A stretch of 64,000 nucleotides of DNA, taken from contig CP113055.1 in the NCBI GenBank assembly GCA_026625625.1, positions 2,234,501 to 2,298,500 on the forward strand. Direction: 5' to 3'. Within the stretch, counting starts at the first letter, position 1; every line of letters starts with the position of its first letter. Below are positions 42,616-51,162 of this stretch, in pieces. The translations under genes were made by a program, and so were the position numbers. Source of the stretch: Blastomonas sp. SL216 (GTDB lineage: Bacteria; Pseudomonadota; Alphaproteobacteria; Sphingomonadales; Sphingomonadaceae). The notes under the pieces were generated by a model. It did not search any database. It worked only from the letters and a program-made list of their open reading frames with translations, and was not told the DNA's origin.

Positions 42616-42716
42616 TTGTGGATCAGGCGGTTTGTCACACGCCCGCAATGTCCCTTGACCAAAAGGCCCCCGCGCTGTCCGATGCGCGCAAACACAAAGC
42701 GGAGAGGGGCACCCCC

Positions 42717-44402
42717 ATGACCATGACGATCGATCGCAGGCTGCTGATCAAGGCCGGAACCTTCGGCCTCGCGGCACTGTCGCTGCCCGGCGCGGCCAGG
42801 GCGCTGTTCGCCGGTCGCGGATTTACCCATGGCGTGGCCAGTGGTGAGCCTTCGGCCGATTCGGTGCTGCTGTGGACCCGCTATGTCGCGGACAATGACG
42901 CACGCCTCACCGCAGAGCTTTCGCCCACCCCCGATTTTGCCAAGGTCACCGGTGGCGGGTCGGTCACCGCCAGCGGCACGCGCGACCATATCGCCAAGAT
43001 CACGGTGCGCGGCCTGAAGCCGGGCAGCTGGTATTTCTATCGTTTCGTGGCGGAGGACGGCAGCATGTCGCCGGTCGGTCGCACTCGCACCCTGCCCAAG
43101 GGCGAAACCGGCGCGTTCAACCTGGGCGTCTTTTCCTGCTCCAACCTGCCCTTTGGCTGGTTCAACGCCTATGGCCATGCCGCAGCGCGCAACGATATCG
43201 ACCTCGCGCTGCACCTGGGCGACTATATCTATGAATATGGGCCTGACGTGTATCCGACGCGCGGCCAGGCGCTGCCCGGACGTCTGGTCCAGCCCGATCA
43301 CGAGATGGTCACGCTCGCCGATTATCGCCTGCGCTATGCCAGCTACCGGCTCGACCCCGATCTGCAGCGGCTGCACCAGAGCGTGCCGATGATCGCGATG
43401 TGGGACGATCACGAGATTGCCAATGATGCCTGGAAGGGCGGCGCGCAGAACCATCAGGATGCAACCGAAGGCGACTACGCCACCCGCCGCCGCATCGCCG
43501 AACAGGTCTATCGCGAGTGGATGCCGGTGGCTGACCTTGCGCCCGCCGATGCGCTGTGGACGAGCTATCAGATCGGCAATCTCGCCACCATCATTCGCAC
43601 CGAAAGCCGACTGTCCGGCCGCGACAAGCCCGCCGAGCTGGCCGAAGCCTTTGCCGGCGGCGGCGACATCGCCAAGGCACTGGCCAAGTTCCGCGACGAG
43701 ACCTGGATGGACCCCAGCCGCCAAATGTTCGGCGACGATCAGGCACGCTGGCTGGGCGAGCAGTTCAAGGCATCGAAAAAGGCCGGCACGCGCTGGCAAG
43801 TCTGGGCGCAGCAATGCGTGATGGGATCGCTCAAGCTGCCGGTCGAAACCGCGCAATGGGTGCCCAAGGATGCGCCCGAGATCGTCCGCACCCGTTCGGC
43901 CGCCGGTCTCGCCGCGAGCAAGGCAGGGCTGCCGTTCAACATGGACGCGTGGGATGGCTATCCGGTGCAGCGCGAGGCACTGCTCAAGTCGGCCCAGGCC
44001 GCCGATGCCGATCTGGTCGTGCTGTCGGGTGACAGCCACAATGGCTGGGGCTTTGATCTGGCCGCCGATGGCAAGCCGGCGGGCGTCGAGTTTGCGGGCC
44101 ATTCGGTCAGCTCGCCGGGGTTCGAAACCTACGCGCCGACCGTATCGCCCAAGGATGTCGCAGGCGCGCTGATTCGCGGCAATCCGCAGCTCAAATGGGC
44201 CGATACCAGCAGTCGCGGCTATATGACGGTCAATCTGACGCAGGAGCGCGCGACCGCCAACTGGCATGCGATGCGCACCATTCGGGAGCATTCGCTCGAC
44301 CTGGCCGGAACCGAAAGCCGCAGCGTGCTGCCCGGCCGCAAGGTGCTGGCAGAGCCCGGCTGGTCGCGCTGGAGCCCGTCGGACGCCGCCACACAGGCCT
44401 GA
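42717..44402 (+). CDS. phoD: PhoD-type alkaline phosphatase / phosphodiesterase, Tat-exported
   Basis: The product has 561 residues. The N-terminus has a Tat signal (I-D-R-R-L-L-I-K-A-G, hydrophobic run to about 30). An N-terminal Ig-like domain starts at F-T-H-G-V-A-S-G-E-P, then comes the metal-dependent PhoD domain: L-H-L-G-D-Y-I-Y-E, M-W-D-D-H-E-I-A-N-D and S-G-D-S-H-N-G-W. It releases phosphate from mono- and diesters outside the cytosol, usually with Ca/Fe. ATG 42717 was chosen because an upstream in-frame ATG at 42597 is part of the Pho-box-like site and would break the Tat signal. It may be a substrate of the nearby T2SS. Confidence 0.93.
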   Translation: MTMTIDRRLLIKAGTFGLAALSLPGAARALFAGRGFTHGVASGEPSADSVLLWTRYVADNDARLTAELSPTPDFAKVTGGGSVTASGTRDHIAKITVRGLKPGSWYFYRFVAEDGSMSPVGRTRTLPKGETGAFNLGVFSCSNLPFGWFNAYGHAAARNDIDLALHLGDYIYEYGPDVYPTRGQALPGRLVQPDHEMVTLADYRLRYASYRLDPDLQRLHQSVPMIAMWDDHEIANDAWKGGAQNHQDATEGDYATRRRIAEQVYREWMPVADLAPADALWTSYQIGNLATIIRTESRLSGRDKPAELAEAFAGGGDIAKALAKFRDETWMDPSRQMFGDDQARWLGEQFKASKKAGTRWQVWAQQCVMGSLKLPVETAQWVPKDAPEIVRTRSAAGLAASKAGLPFNMDAWDGYPVQREALLKSAQAADADLVVLSGDSHNGWGFDLAADGKPAGVEFAGHSVSSPGFETYAPTVSPKDVAGALIRGNPQLKWADTSSRGYMTVNLTQERATANWHAMRTIREHSLDLAGTESRSVLPGRKVLAEPGWSRWSPSDAATQA

Positions 44403-44563
44403 TCGCGCTGCCGTTTGTCGACGGCGAACGGTCACCTGCCGAAAAGCTTTGCAGCCCCCCGATAGCCTGATTACGCTTGCAACCATCATCGCCGTCCGCA
44501 GTCATGCGGGCCGATGGCGATTGCCCGTATTTCCGGGCCTTCAGACACTTACGGGGAGCTATG

Positions 44564-46762
44564 ATGGTCAAGAATTTCCTGTTCGCTTCGGCGGCGCTCA
44601 TTGCGCTGGCCAGCGCACCGGCCCAGGCCAACGAGCCTGATGCCCAGGCTGGCGAGATCGATCTGCTGATCGAAGCCGAAGCCGCTGGCGACACCGCCAC
44701 CGGCGGCACCACCGATGCCGAGGGCGTCACCACGACCGCGCGCGATTATTGGGGCAGCTGGGGCGTCGATACCTCGCTGATGAACCCTGCCGTCAAGCCT
44801 GGCGATGATTTCTACGCCTATGTCAACGGCAAGTGGCTCGACAGCTTCGCGATTCCGGCAGACCGATCGCGCTATGGCGCCTTCACCCTGCTCGCCGAAA
44901 AGTCCGAGCAGCGCGTGCGCAAGATCATCGACGAGCTGGCCGCCACCAAGCCCGCGATCAACACCGGCGCAGGCAAGGTCGCCGCGTTCTACAACGCCTA
45001 TCTGGACACGGCCGCGATCGATGCTGCGGGCCTCGCCCCTGCCCAGCCCTATCTCGACAAGATCAAGGCGGTGAAGACGCGTGAAGACCTGGCCAGGCTG
45101 TTCGGCACGCCGGGCTTCCGCAGCCCGGTTGCCGGCTTTGTCGACATCGATTCCAAGCAGACCGACAAGTACATCTTCCAGGTGACCCAGGCGGGTCTGG
45201 GCATGCCCGACCGCGATTATTATCTGGTCGACAGCGAAGCGAACCTGAAGGTCCGTGCTGCCTATATGCAGTATCTGACCTTCCTCCTGGGCAAGGCGGG
45301 CTATGCCGATCCGGCCAAGGCGGCGCAGATGGTCTATGACCTGGAAAAGGCGATCGCCACCGAACATTGGGACCGCGCCGTCGGCCGCAACCGCAACCTG
45401 ACCTATAACAAGCTGACCAAGGCCGAGATGATCGCGCTGGGCAATGGCTTCCCGGTCGAAACCTTCATCAAGACCGTCGGCGTCGATGGCGAGCAGGACT
45501 TTGTCGTGCGCCAGCTCACCCCGACAGCGGACGAGCTTGCCGCCGAAAAGCTGACGCCCGAACAGGCGGCCAAGCTGGGCAGCGGCATTACCGGCCTGTT
45601 CAAGCTGGCCAATACCGCGCCGATCGAAGCCTGGCAGGCCTGGCTCGCCGCCGGCTTCCTCTCCGGCGCGGCCAGCGTGCTGCCGTCGGACATCGATGCT
45701 GCCAATTTCGCTTTCTATGGCACCGTGCTCGGCGGCCAGCAGAAGCAGCGCGAGCGCTGGCAGCGTGGCGTGGCCGCGGTCGAGGGATCGATGGGCGAGA
45801 TCGTCGGCAAGATCTATGCGGACCGCTATTTCCCGGCGGAAAACAAGGCTGCGATGGACGAGCTGGTCGGCAATCTGCGCAAGGCGATGGCCGCAAACCT
45901 GACCGATATCAAGTGGATGGGCGAGGCGACCAAGGTTGAGGCGCGCGAGAAGCTCGCCAAGTTCACCCCCAAGATCGGCTATACCGAAAAGTTCGAAACC
46001 TATGACACGCTGACCATCACCCCCGGCAAGGCGCTGGACAATGCGATCGCGGCAGGGACCTGGGCCTATCGCGACAACCTCTCGAAGCTGGGCAAGCCGA
46101 TCGACAAGACCGAATGGTTCATGCTGCCGCAGACGGTGAACGCCTATTATTCGCCGCCGCGCAACGAGATCGTCTTCCCGGCCGCGATCCTCCAGCCGCC
46201 GTTCTTCAACCTGTCGGCCGACCCGGCGGTGAACTATGGCGCGATCGGTGGCGTGATCGGGCACGAAATGGGCCATGGCTTTGACGACCAGGGTTCCAAG
46301 TCCGACGGCGATGGCGTGCTGCGCGACTGGTGGACGCCCGAGGACCAGGCCAATTTCAAGAAGCTGACCAGCGCGCTCGTCGCCCAGTACAGCGCGTTGT
46401 GCCCGCTCGACGACGGCAAGACCTGCGTCAACGGCGCGCTCACCCTGGGTGAGAATATCGGCGATGTCGGCGGTCTTTCGATGGCCTATCGCGCCTACAA
46501 GATCCACCTCAATGGCAAGGAAGACAAGGTGATCGACGGGCTGACCGGCGACCAGCGCTTCTTCATGGCCTGGGCGCAGGTGTGGCGGAACAAGTCGCGC
46601 GACGAGTATCTGCGCCAGCAGCTCAACACCGATCCGCACTCGCCGCCCAACTATCGCGCCAACGGCACCGTCCGCAATTTCGACGAATGGTACAAGGCGT
46701 TCAACGTGAAGCCGGGCGACGCGCTCTACCTGCCGCCGGAACAGCGCATCCGCATCTGGTAA
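44564..46762 (+). CDS. secreted M13-family metallopeptidase (neprilysin/PepO-like)
   Basis: The product has 732 residues with a signal peptide at about 1-22 (ending A-Q-A). The N-terminal M13 domain is followed by the catalytic domain with N-A-Y-Y-S-P-P-R-N-E-I, G-H-E-M-G-H-G-F-D-D-Q (zinc HExxH at about 567) and G-E-N-I-G-D-V-G-G (third ligand Glu). The C-terminus ends R-I-R-I-W, as in functional members. It cleaves peptides in the periplasm or outside. Two adjacent ATGs (44561, 44564) follow GGGGAG; 44564 has the better spacing. It is 161 bases after phoD. Confidence 0.94.
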   Translation: MVKNFLFASAALIALASAPAQANEPDAQAGEIDLLIEAEAAGDTATGGTTDAEGVTTTARDYWGSWGVDTSLMNPAVKPGDDFYAYVNGKWLDSFAIPADRSRYGAFTLLAEKSEQRVRKIIDELAATKPAINTGAGKVAAFYNAYLDTAAIDAAGLAPAQPYLDKIKAVKTREDLARLFGTPGFRSPVAGFVDIDSKQTDKYIFQVTQAGLGMPDRDYYLVDSEANLKVRAAYMQYLTFLLGKAGYADPAKAAQMVYDLEKAIATEHWDRAVGRNRNLTYNKLTKAEMIALGNGFPVETFIKTVGVDGEQDFVVRQLTPTADELAAEKLTPEQAAKLGSGITGLFKLANTAPIEAWQAWLAAGFLSGAASVLPSDIDAANFAFYGTVLGGQQKQRERWQRGVAAVEGSMGEIVGKIYADRYFPAENKAAMDELVGNLRKAMAANLTDIKWMGEATKVEAREKLAKFTPKIGYTEKFETYDTLTITPGKALDNAIAAGTWAYRDNLSKLGKPIDKTEWFMLPQTVNAYYSPPRNEIVFPAAILQPPFFNLSADPAVNYGAIGGVIGHEMGHGFDDQGSKSDGDGVLRDWWTPEDQANFKKLTSALVAQYSALCPLDDGKTCVNGALTLGENIGDVGGLSMAYRAYKIHLNGKEDKVIDGLTGDQRFFMAWAQVWRNKSRDEYLRQQLNTDPHSPPNYRANGTVRNFDEWYKAFNVKPGDALYLPPEQRIRIW

Positions 46763-46770
46763 ATATTGCA

Positions 46771-46973
46771 CCTCCCCCTCCCGCCTGCGGGAGGGGGTAT
46801 CCGGACGATCCCCTCCCCCTTGATGGGGGAGGCTGCGGAGACTTGGCTGCTTGCAGCCTATGTCGCAGCGGTGGGGGTGAGGGTGCGGTTATGCGAACGG
46901 GGTCGACCGCTGATGGATGCTTAATCCGACGCGATCACCCCCACCCAACCCTTCCCCATCAAGGGGGAGGGCT
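46771..46973. repeat. palindromic repeat cluster, copy 3
   Basis: The gap between the M13 peptidase and the convergent dehydrogenase gene is filled with C/T- and G/A-rich palindromes: CCCCCTCCCGC/GCGGGAGGGGG at about 46775-46797, CCTCCCCCTTGATGGGGGAGG at about 46812-46832, and a reverse-oriented partner CTTCCCCATCAAGGGGGAGG at about 46951-46970. The inner part has G-rich strings ending GTGGGGGTGAGGGTGCGG. It lies at the convergent 3' ends of both genes. Confidence 0.75.
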
Positions 46974-46999
46974 TCCAGAGCAACAATTGCGGTCCGTGT

Positions 47000-48403
47000 T
47001 CAGCGCATCGCCGTCTGGACGGGCTTGGCCTTGATCTGCGGGTTGGTCACCCGCCAGACGATGCCCGCGACATCGTCGGTGACGAGCAGCGCGCCCTTGC
47101 TGTCGATGGTCACATCGGCCGGGCGGCCCTTGGCCGAACCATCCTTGGCCAGGAAGCCGGTCAGCACATTGACCGGCAGTCCGCCGGTGACCTTGCGCTT
47201 GGCATCGCGGGTGACGGCGGGGCGGCCGTCATTGCCGAACGGCACGAACACTACCTGATAGCCGGCGGCGGGCTTACGGTTCCACGATCCGTGCAGCGCG
47301 ACGAACGCGCCATTGGCGAAGCCGCCGCCCAGTGCCGCCTTGCTGGCAAACGTCAGCCCCAGCGGCGCGACATGGGTGCCAAGCGCATAATCGGGGCGGC
47401 GGGTATATTCGCGCAGTTCAGGACGGCGCGGCTCGACACGGAAATCCTCATAGCCGCCCCAGTAATTCCACGGCCAGCCGAAATGCATGCCCGCCTCGAC
47501 CTTGGTCAGGTAATCGGGCACCAGGTCAGACCCCAGCATGTCGCGTTCGTTGACGACGGTCCACAGCGCGTCGGAATTGGGCTCCCACGCCATGCCGACG
47601 GGGTTGCGCAGGCCGACCGCAAAGTCGCGCTTCTTGCCGGTCTTGAGATCGAGCTCGATGATCCGCGCGCGGCCCTTCTCAACCTCCAGCCCCTTTTCGG
47701 CGACATTGGAGGCCGAACCGATCGCGACAAACAGCTTGGTGCCATCGGCATTGGCGATGAGATTGCGCGTCCAGTGGTTGTTGGGCTTTTGCGAGGGCAG
47801 GCTCAGCACCTTGCGGCCCTTGGCGGTGATCTTGGTCTGGCCTGCGGAATAGGGAAAAGCCATCACGGCATCGGTATTGGCGACGTACAGCGTGTCACCG
47901 ATGAGCACCATGCCATAAGGCGAGTTCAGCCTTTCGAGGAACGGGGTCTTGCTCTCGGCCTTGCCGTCGCCATCGCTGTCGCGCAGCAGCGAGATGCGGT
48001 TGGCAGACGGCACGCCTGCGCCAGCCTTGTTCATCAGCAGCCGCATGACCATGCCCTCGACGCCCTTGTTCTCGCGCGGGGGGCTGTTGGTTTCGGCGAC
48101 CAGCACATCGCCATTGGGCAGCACCAGCATCGATCGGGGATGGTCGAGCCCCTCGGCAAAGCGCGCCACTGTCAGGCCCTTGGCTGCCTCGGGTGCTTCG
48201 CCCGCGCCCCAGACCTTGACGTCGGCGACATTGATCGTCGGGAACGTCTCCTTGCGCGGCGCACCGATGACCGGCGACGGGCCGCTGACCTCGGCAATGT
48301 GGAGCTTGGCGGTATCGCCGCTGAGGAAATACCAGCCGCCGCCAGCGACCACCGCAGTGGTCAGGCCCAGAAAAATGAGGATGTTGCGCGTTTTTGTGTT
48401 CAT
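47000..48403 (-). CDS. PQQ-type sorbosone dehydrogenase family protein
   Basis: The product has 467 residues. An N-terminal membrane anchor lies at about 8-26, followed by a six-bladed beta-propeller of the GDH-B / L-sorbosone dehydrogenase type: G-L-D-H-P-R-S-M-L-V-L-P-N-G-D-V-L, N-S-P-Y-G-M, G-L-R-N-P-V-G-M-A-W and A-L-H-G-S-W-N-R. PQQ-dependent oxidation of a sugar or aldose in the periplasm is the family expectation; PQQ synthesis genes are not in the window. It is followed by the palindromic repeat cluster. Confidence 0.88.
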   Translation of the reverse strand: MNTKTRNILIFLGLTTAVVAGGGWYFLSGDTAKLHIAEVSGPSPVIGAPRKETFPTINVADVKVWGAGEAPEAAKGLTVARFAEGLDHPRSMLVLPNGDVLVAETNSPPRENKGVEGMVMRLLMNKAGAGVPSANRISLLRDSDGDGKAESKTPFLERLNSPYGMVLIGDTLYVANTDAVMAFPYSAGQTKITAKGRKVLSLPSQKPNNHWTRNLIANADGTKLFVAIGSASNVAEKGLEVEKGRARIIELDLKTGKKRDFAVGLRNPVGMAWEPNSDALWTVVNERDMLGSDLVPDYLTKVEAGMHFGWPWNYWGGYEDFRVEPRRPELREYTRRPDYALGTHVAPLGLTFASKAALGGGFANGAFVALHGSWNRKPAAGYQVVFVPFGNDGRPAVTRDAKRKVTGGLPVNVLTGFLAKDGSAKGRPADVTIDSKGALLVTDDVAGIVWRVTNPQIKAKPVQTAMR

Positions 48404-48444
48404 GCGCTCAAATTAGGGCGCACCACCACCCCGCGCAAGCGGCA

Positions 48445-49176
48445 TCACCCGGTATAATCCGGCAGCGACTGAAAAGCGCTTTTCAGCGCATCGCTCCACT
48501 GGTCGGCGATCAGGTTGTAATAGGGGTCGCTCGCGTGGATGCGGCGGTTGCGCCCGGCAAAGCTGTTGGCGGCATAGATCTGCAGATCGAGCGGCAGCGC
48601 GACCGAGAGGTTCGCCTTGATCGTCGAATCGAACGACACCATCAGCAGCTTGATGGCATCGTGAAACGACATGTCGCGGTCATAGGCGCGCACCAGGATC
48701 GGGCGGCCGTATTTGGTCTCGCCGATCTGGAAGAACGGCGTGTCGTCGCCCGCCTCGATGAAATTCCCCTCGGGGTAGATCATGAACAATTTGGGGTCCA
48801 TGCCCGCAATCTGACCGCCGACGATGATCGAGGCGCTGAAGGTGGAAGAGGCGGTTTCCCCCGCAATGGCACGCGTGCGGGCGATCTCGTCGCGCAGCGT
48901 TTCGCCCACGATCCGCGCCACCTGAAACATCGTGGGCGCTTCCATGATCGAAGGCTTGCGCTCGTGAGGGGCCTTGGTGCGCTCCTCGAGCACGCTGATC
49001 ACGCCCTGGGTGGTGGCGAGATTGCCCGCCGTCATCACCGTGATGTAGCGGTCGCCCGGCTTTTCCCAGGTGAACATCTTCTTGAACGTGCTGATATTGT
49101 CGACACCCGAGTTCGTCCGGGTGTCCGACATGAACACCAGCCCCTTGTCCAGGCGCATCCCGACGCAATATGTCAT
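48445..49176 (-). CDS. Anbu-type proteasome-homologue (Ntn hydrolase)
   Basis: The product has 243 residues. After Met, Thr1 begins T-Y-C-V-G, the expected N-terminal nucleophile; S-D-T-R-T-N-S-G gives Asp17 and F-K-K-M the lysine (31/32), matching the catalytic triad of proteasome beta subunits. F-S-A-S-I-I-V-G-G-Q is the central strand. This is the Anbu (ancestral beta subunit) type. In proteobacteria Anbu is genetically linked to a circularly permuted ATP-grasp protein, an alpha-E protein and a transglutaminase, exactly as here. ATG 49176 has GGAGG upstream at good spacing; an earlier in-frame ATG at 49239 would mask Thr1. The transglutaminase gene ends 159 bases before this start. Confidence 0.93.
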   Translation of the reverse strand: MTYCVGMRLDKGLVFMSDTRTNSGVDNISTFKKMFTWEKPGDRYITVMTAGNLATTQGVISVLEERTKAPHERKPSIMEAPTMFQVARIVGETLRDEIARTRAIAGETASSTFSASIIVGGQIAGMDPKLFMIYPEGNFIEAGDDTPFFQIGETKYGRPILVRAYDRDMSFHDAIKLLMVSFDSTIKANLSVALPLDLQIYAANSFAGRNRRIHASDPYYNLIADQWSDALKSAFQSLPDYTG

Positions 49177-49335
49177 AGGTGCGTCCTCCCCCTTCATTCG
49201 CATGGCGCGTATAAGGCGCGATGCGCAACAATCGGTCAAGCGGCAATGGCCGTTGTGGAAAAGTCGGATCGATCGCGCCGCTGCTTAGCCAGTCCTGCGA
49301 ACGCGGGAGTGACGATTGCGGTCAGTATGGAAATC

Positions 49336-50151
49336 CTATTGCTGAACCTGCTGCACCTGCAGGCTGACGGTCATCGCCTCGGTCCCGCGGCCGAACGTGA
49401 TCCCCGCGATCGGCGCGGCCTCGCGATAGTCGAGCCCTGTGGCGACGCGGACATAGCGCTCATCGGGTGAATAGCCGTTCGACACGTCGAAGCCGACCCA
49501 GCCCAGGCCGTCGGCATGCACCTCGGCCCAGCCATGGCCTGCATCCTGGTCGATCCGGTCGTTCATCAGCAGATAGCCGCTGACATAACGCGCCGGATAG
49601 CCCAGCATCCGCGCGAGCGTGATGAACAGATGCGCATGATCCTGGCACACGCCATGCCCGGCATTCAGCGCCTCTTCCGCCGTGGTGGTGACGCCGGTCT
49701 GCCCGACCTGATAGGCCACCGCGCCGCGCACCAGAGCGGACAAGGCGTGCAGCCGCGGCGCATCGCCCTGGCCGTTGCCGGGATCCTCGAACTGGCGCAG
49801 CAGCTTGCGGATCGACGGGCCGGAGCGCGTGAACGGCGTCTCGCGGCGGAAATACCATAACGGGGCAGAGCCGATATGCTGGCCGACCATGCCGGCATGA
49901 TCGCTGGTCTCGACCTCGCCCTCGCACTGGATGACGATCTCGTGCTGGTCGGGATCGAAGCTGAACAGCTCGACATGGTTGTTGTGGTGGTCGTAATATT
50001 CGACCTGCTTGGTCCCGCCTTCGACATTGGTCTTCCAGCGGACGACCTTCTGCCCGTGCGAATCCTTGGGGATCATGCGCAGCCGCTGCAGCGCATAAGG
50101 CATGGGCGTGTCGTAATGATAGCTTGTCCGGTGGACGATGTGCAGCCGCAT
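49336..50151 (-). CDS. transglutaminase-like cysteine protease family protein
   Basis: The product has 271 residues. An N-terminal beta domain (H-I-V-H-R-T-S-Y-H-Y-D, typical of bacterial transglutaminase N domains) is followed by the papain-like core with Cys169 (G-H-G-V-C-Q-D-H-A-H), His206 (A-G-H-G-W-A-E-V-H) and Asp222 (V-G-F-D-V-S-N-G). The triad is intact. It is linked in known Anbu clusters with the ATP-grasp and alpha-E proteins, in a pathway proposed to make and hydrolyse or crosslink a peptide tag; the substrate is unknown. It starts 38 bases after the alpha-E gene stop. Confidence 0.93.
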   Translation of the reverse strand: MRLHIVHRTSYHYDTPMPYALQRLRMIPKDSHGQKVVRWKTNVEGGTKQVEYYDHHNNHVELFSFDPDQHEIVIQCEGEVETSDHAGMVGQHIGSAPLWYFRRETPFTRSGPSIRKLLRQFEDPGNGQGDAPRLHALSALVRGAVAYQVGQTGVTTTAEEALNAGHGVCQDHAHLFITLARMLGYPARYVSGYLLMNDRIDQDAGHGWAEVHADGLGWVGFDVSNGYSPDERYVRVATGLDYREAAPIAGITFGRGTEAMTVSLQVQQVQQ

Positions 50152-50189
50152 GAGTGACCCGTAACCTCTAAATCCTGCCCGCAGCCCGC

Positions 50190-51131
50190 TTAATGGTAGA
50201 AGCGGAATTCCTGCTCGATCCGCGCCGAGATCGTGTTGTTGCGCTTGATGAAATCCTGGATGAACTGGTGCAGGCCGTTGTCGACGACCATGTCGATATT
50301 GGTACTGGCGAGCTCCTGGCTGAGTGCCGAGGCCAGCGCCAGGCTTTCCCCTGCCCCACCATATTCGCGCGCGATGGCCTCCAGCGCGCTCGCCATGCGG
50401 CTGGCGCAGAACGAAAGCGATCGCGGCATCACCTGATCGAGGATCATGAACTGCGCGATGTTGCGCGGGTTCGTCTCACCCGGGTTCAGCCAGCGGAACG
50501 CCCGATAGGCCGAGACCGAGCGCAGGATCGTTTCCCACTGAACATTGTCGAGGCTGGATCCGACATAGGACAGCGATGGCAGCAGCACGTAATATTTGAC
50601 GTCCAGGATTCGCGCGGTGCTGTCCGCACGTTCCACAAAGGTGCCGAGCTGCGCGAAGAAATAGATGTCGTTGCGCATCATCGTGCCGCTCTGCGCGCCG
50701 CGCACCTGGGCGCTTTGCTGGCGGATCAGGCTCAGCACATCGGGCAGCTCGTTATCCGAGATCTGCGTGCGCAGCGCCTCTTTGAGCGTCATCCAGCATT
50801 CGTTGGTCGCCTCCCACACCTCGCGGGTCAGCGCGGTGCGGACCAGCCGGGCATTGTTGCGCGCGCCTTCGATCACCGACAGCACGCTCGACGGGTTGGT
50901 TTTGTCGCGCAGCAGGAAGTTGATGACGCTCGATCCATCGACCTTGTCGTAGCGCTGCGAATAGGCCTGGCGCACCCCGGCGGTGGTCAGAACCGATGCC
51001 CATTCATCCTCTGCCGCCTCTGATCGGGTGAGCGCGATGCGGAAACCGGCGTCCACCAGCCGCGCGATATTCTCGCTGCGCTCCAGATAGCGCTGCATCC
51101 AGAACAGGCCGCCTGCGGTCTTGCCCAGCAT
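50190..51131 (-). CDS. alpha-E domain protein (DUF403)
   Basis: The product has 313 residues, almost entirely helical. The N-terminus M-L-G-K-T-A-G-G-L-F-W-M-Q-R-Y-L-E-R-S-E-N-I-A and the segment L-G-T-F-V-E-R-A-D-S-T-A-R-I-L-D are diagnostic of the alpha-E family, named for conserved glutamates in helices. It always accompanies the circularly permuted ATP-grasp protein and is thought to assist it in peptide-bond formation. The stop lies 38 bases before the transglutaminase start and its own start is 31 bases after the ATP-grasp stop. Confidence 0.93.
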   Translation of the reverse strand: MLGKTAGGLFWMQRYLERSENIARLVDAGFRIALTRSEAAEDEWASVLTTAGVRQAYSQRYDKVDGSSVINFLLRDKTNPSSVLSVIEGARNNARLVRTALTREVWEATNECWMTLKEALRTQISDNELPDVLSLIRQQSAQVRGAQSGTMMRNDIYFFAQLGTFVERADSTARILDVKYYVLLPSLSYVGSSLDNVQWETILRSVSAYRAFRWLNPGETNPRNIAQFMILDQVMPRSLSFCASRMASALEAIAREYGGAGESLALASALSQELASTNIDMVVDNGLHQFIQDFIKRNNTISARIEQEFRFYH

Positions 51132-51162
51132 CAGCGCCCTCCCTCAATCATCGCAGCGGCGC

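Noticed and set aside
42597-42716. Upstream start for PhoD at 42597
   Set aside because: It would add 40 residues before the Tat signal and lies in a Pho-box-like element; ATG 42717 fits better.
44549-46771. 740-codon open frame on the minus strand
   Set aside because: Antisense shadow of the M13 peptidase.
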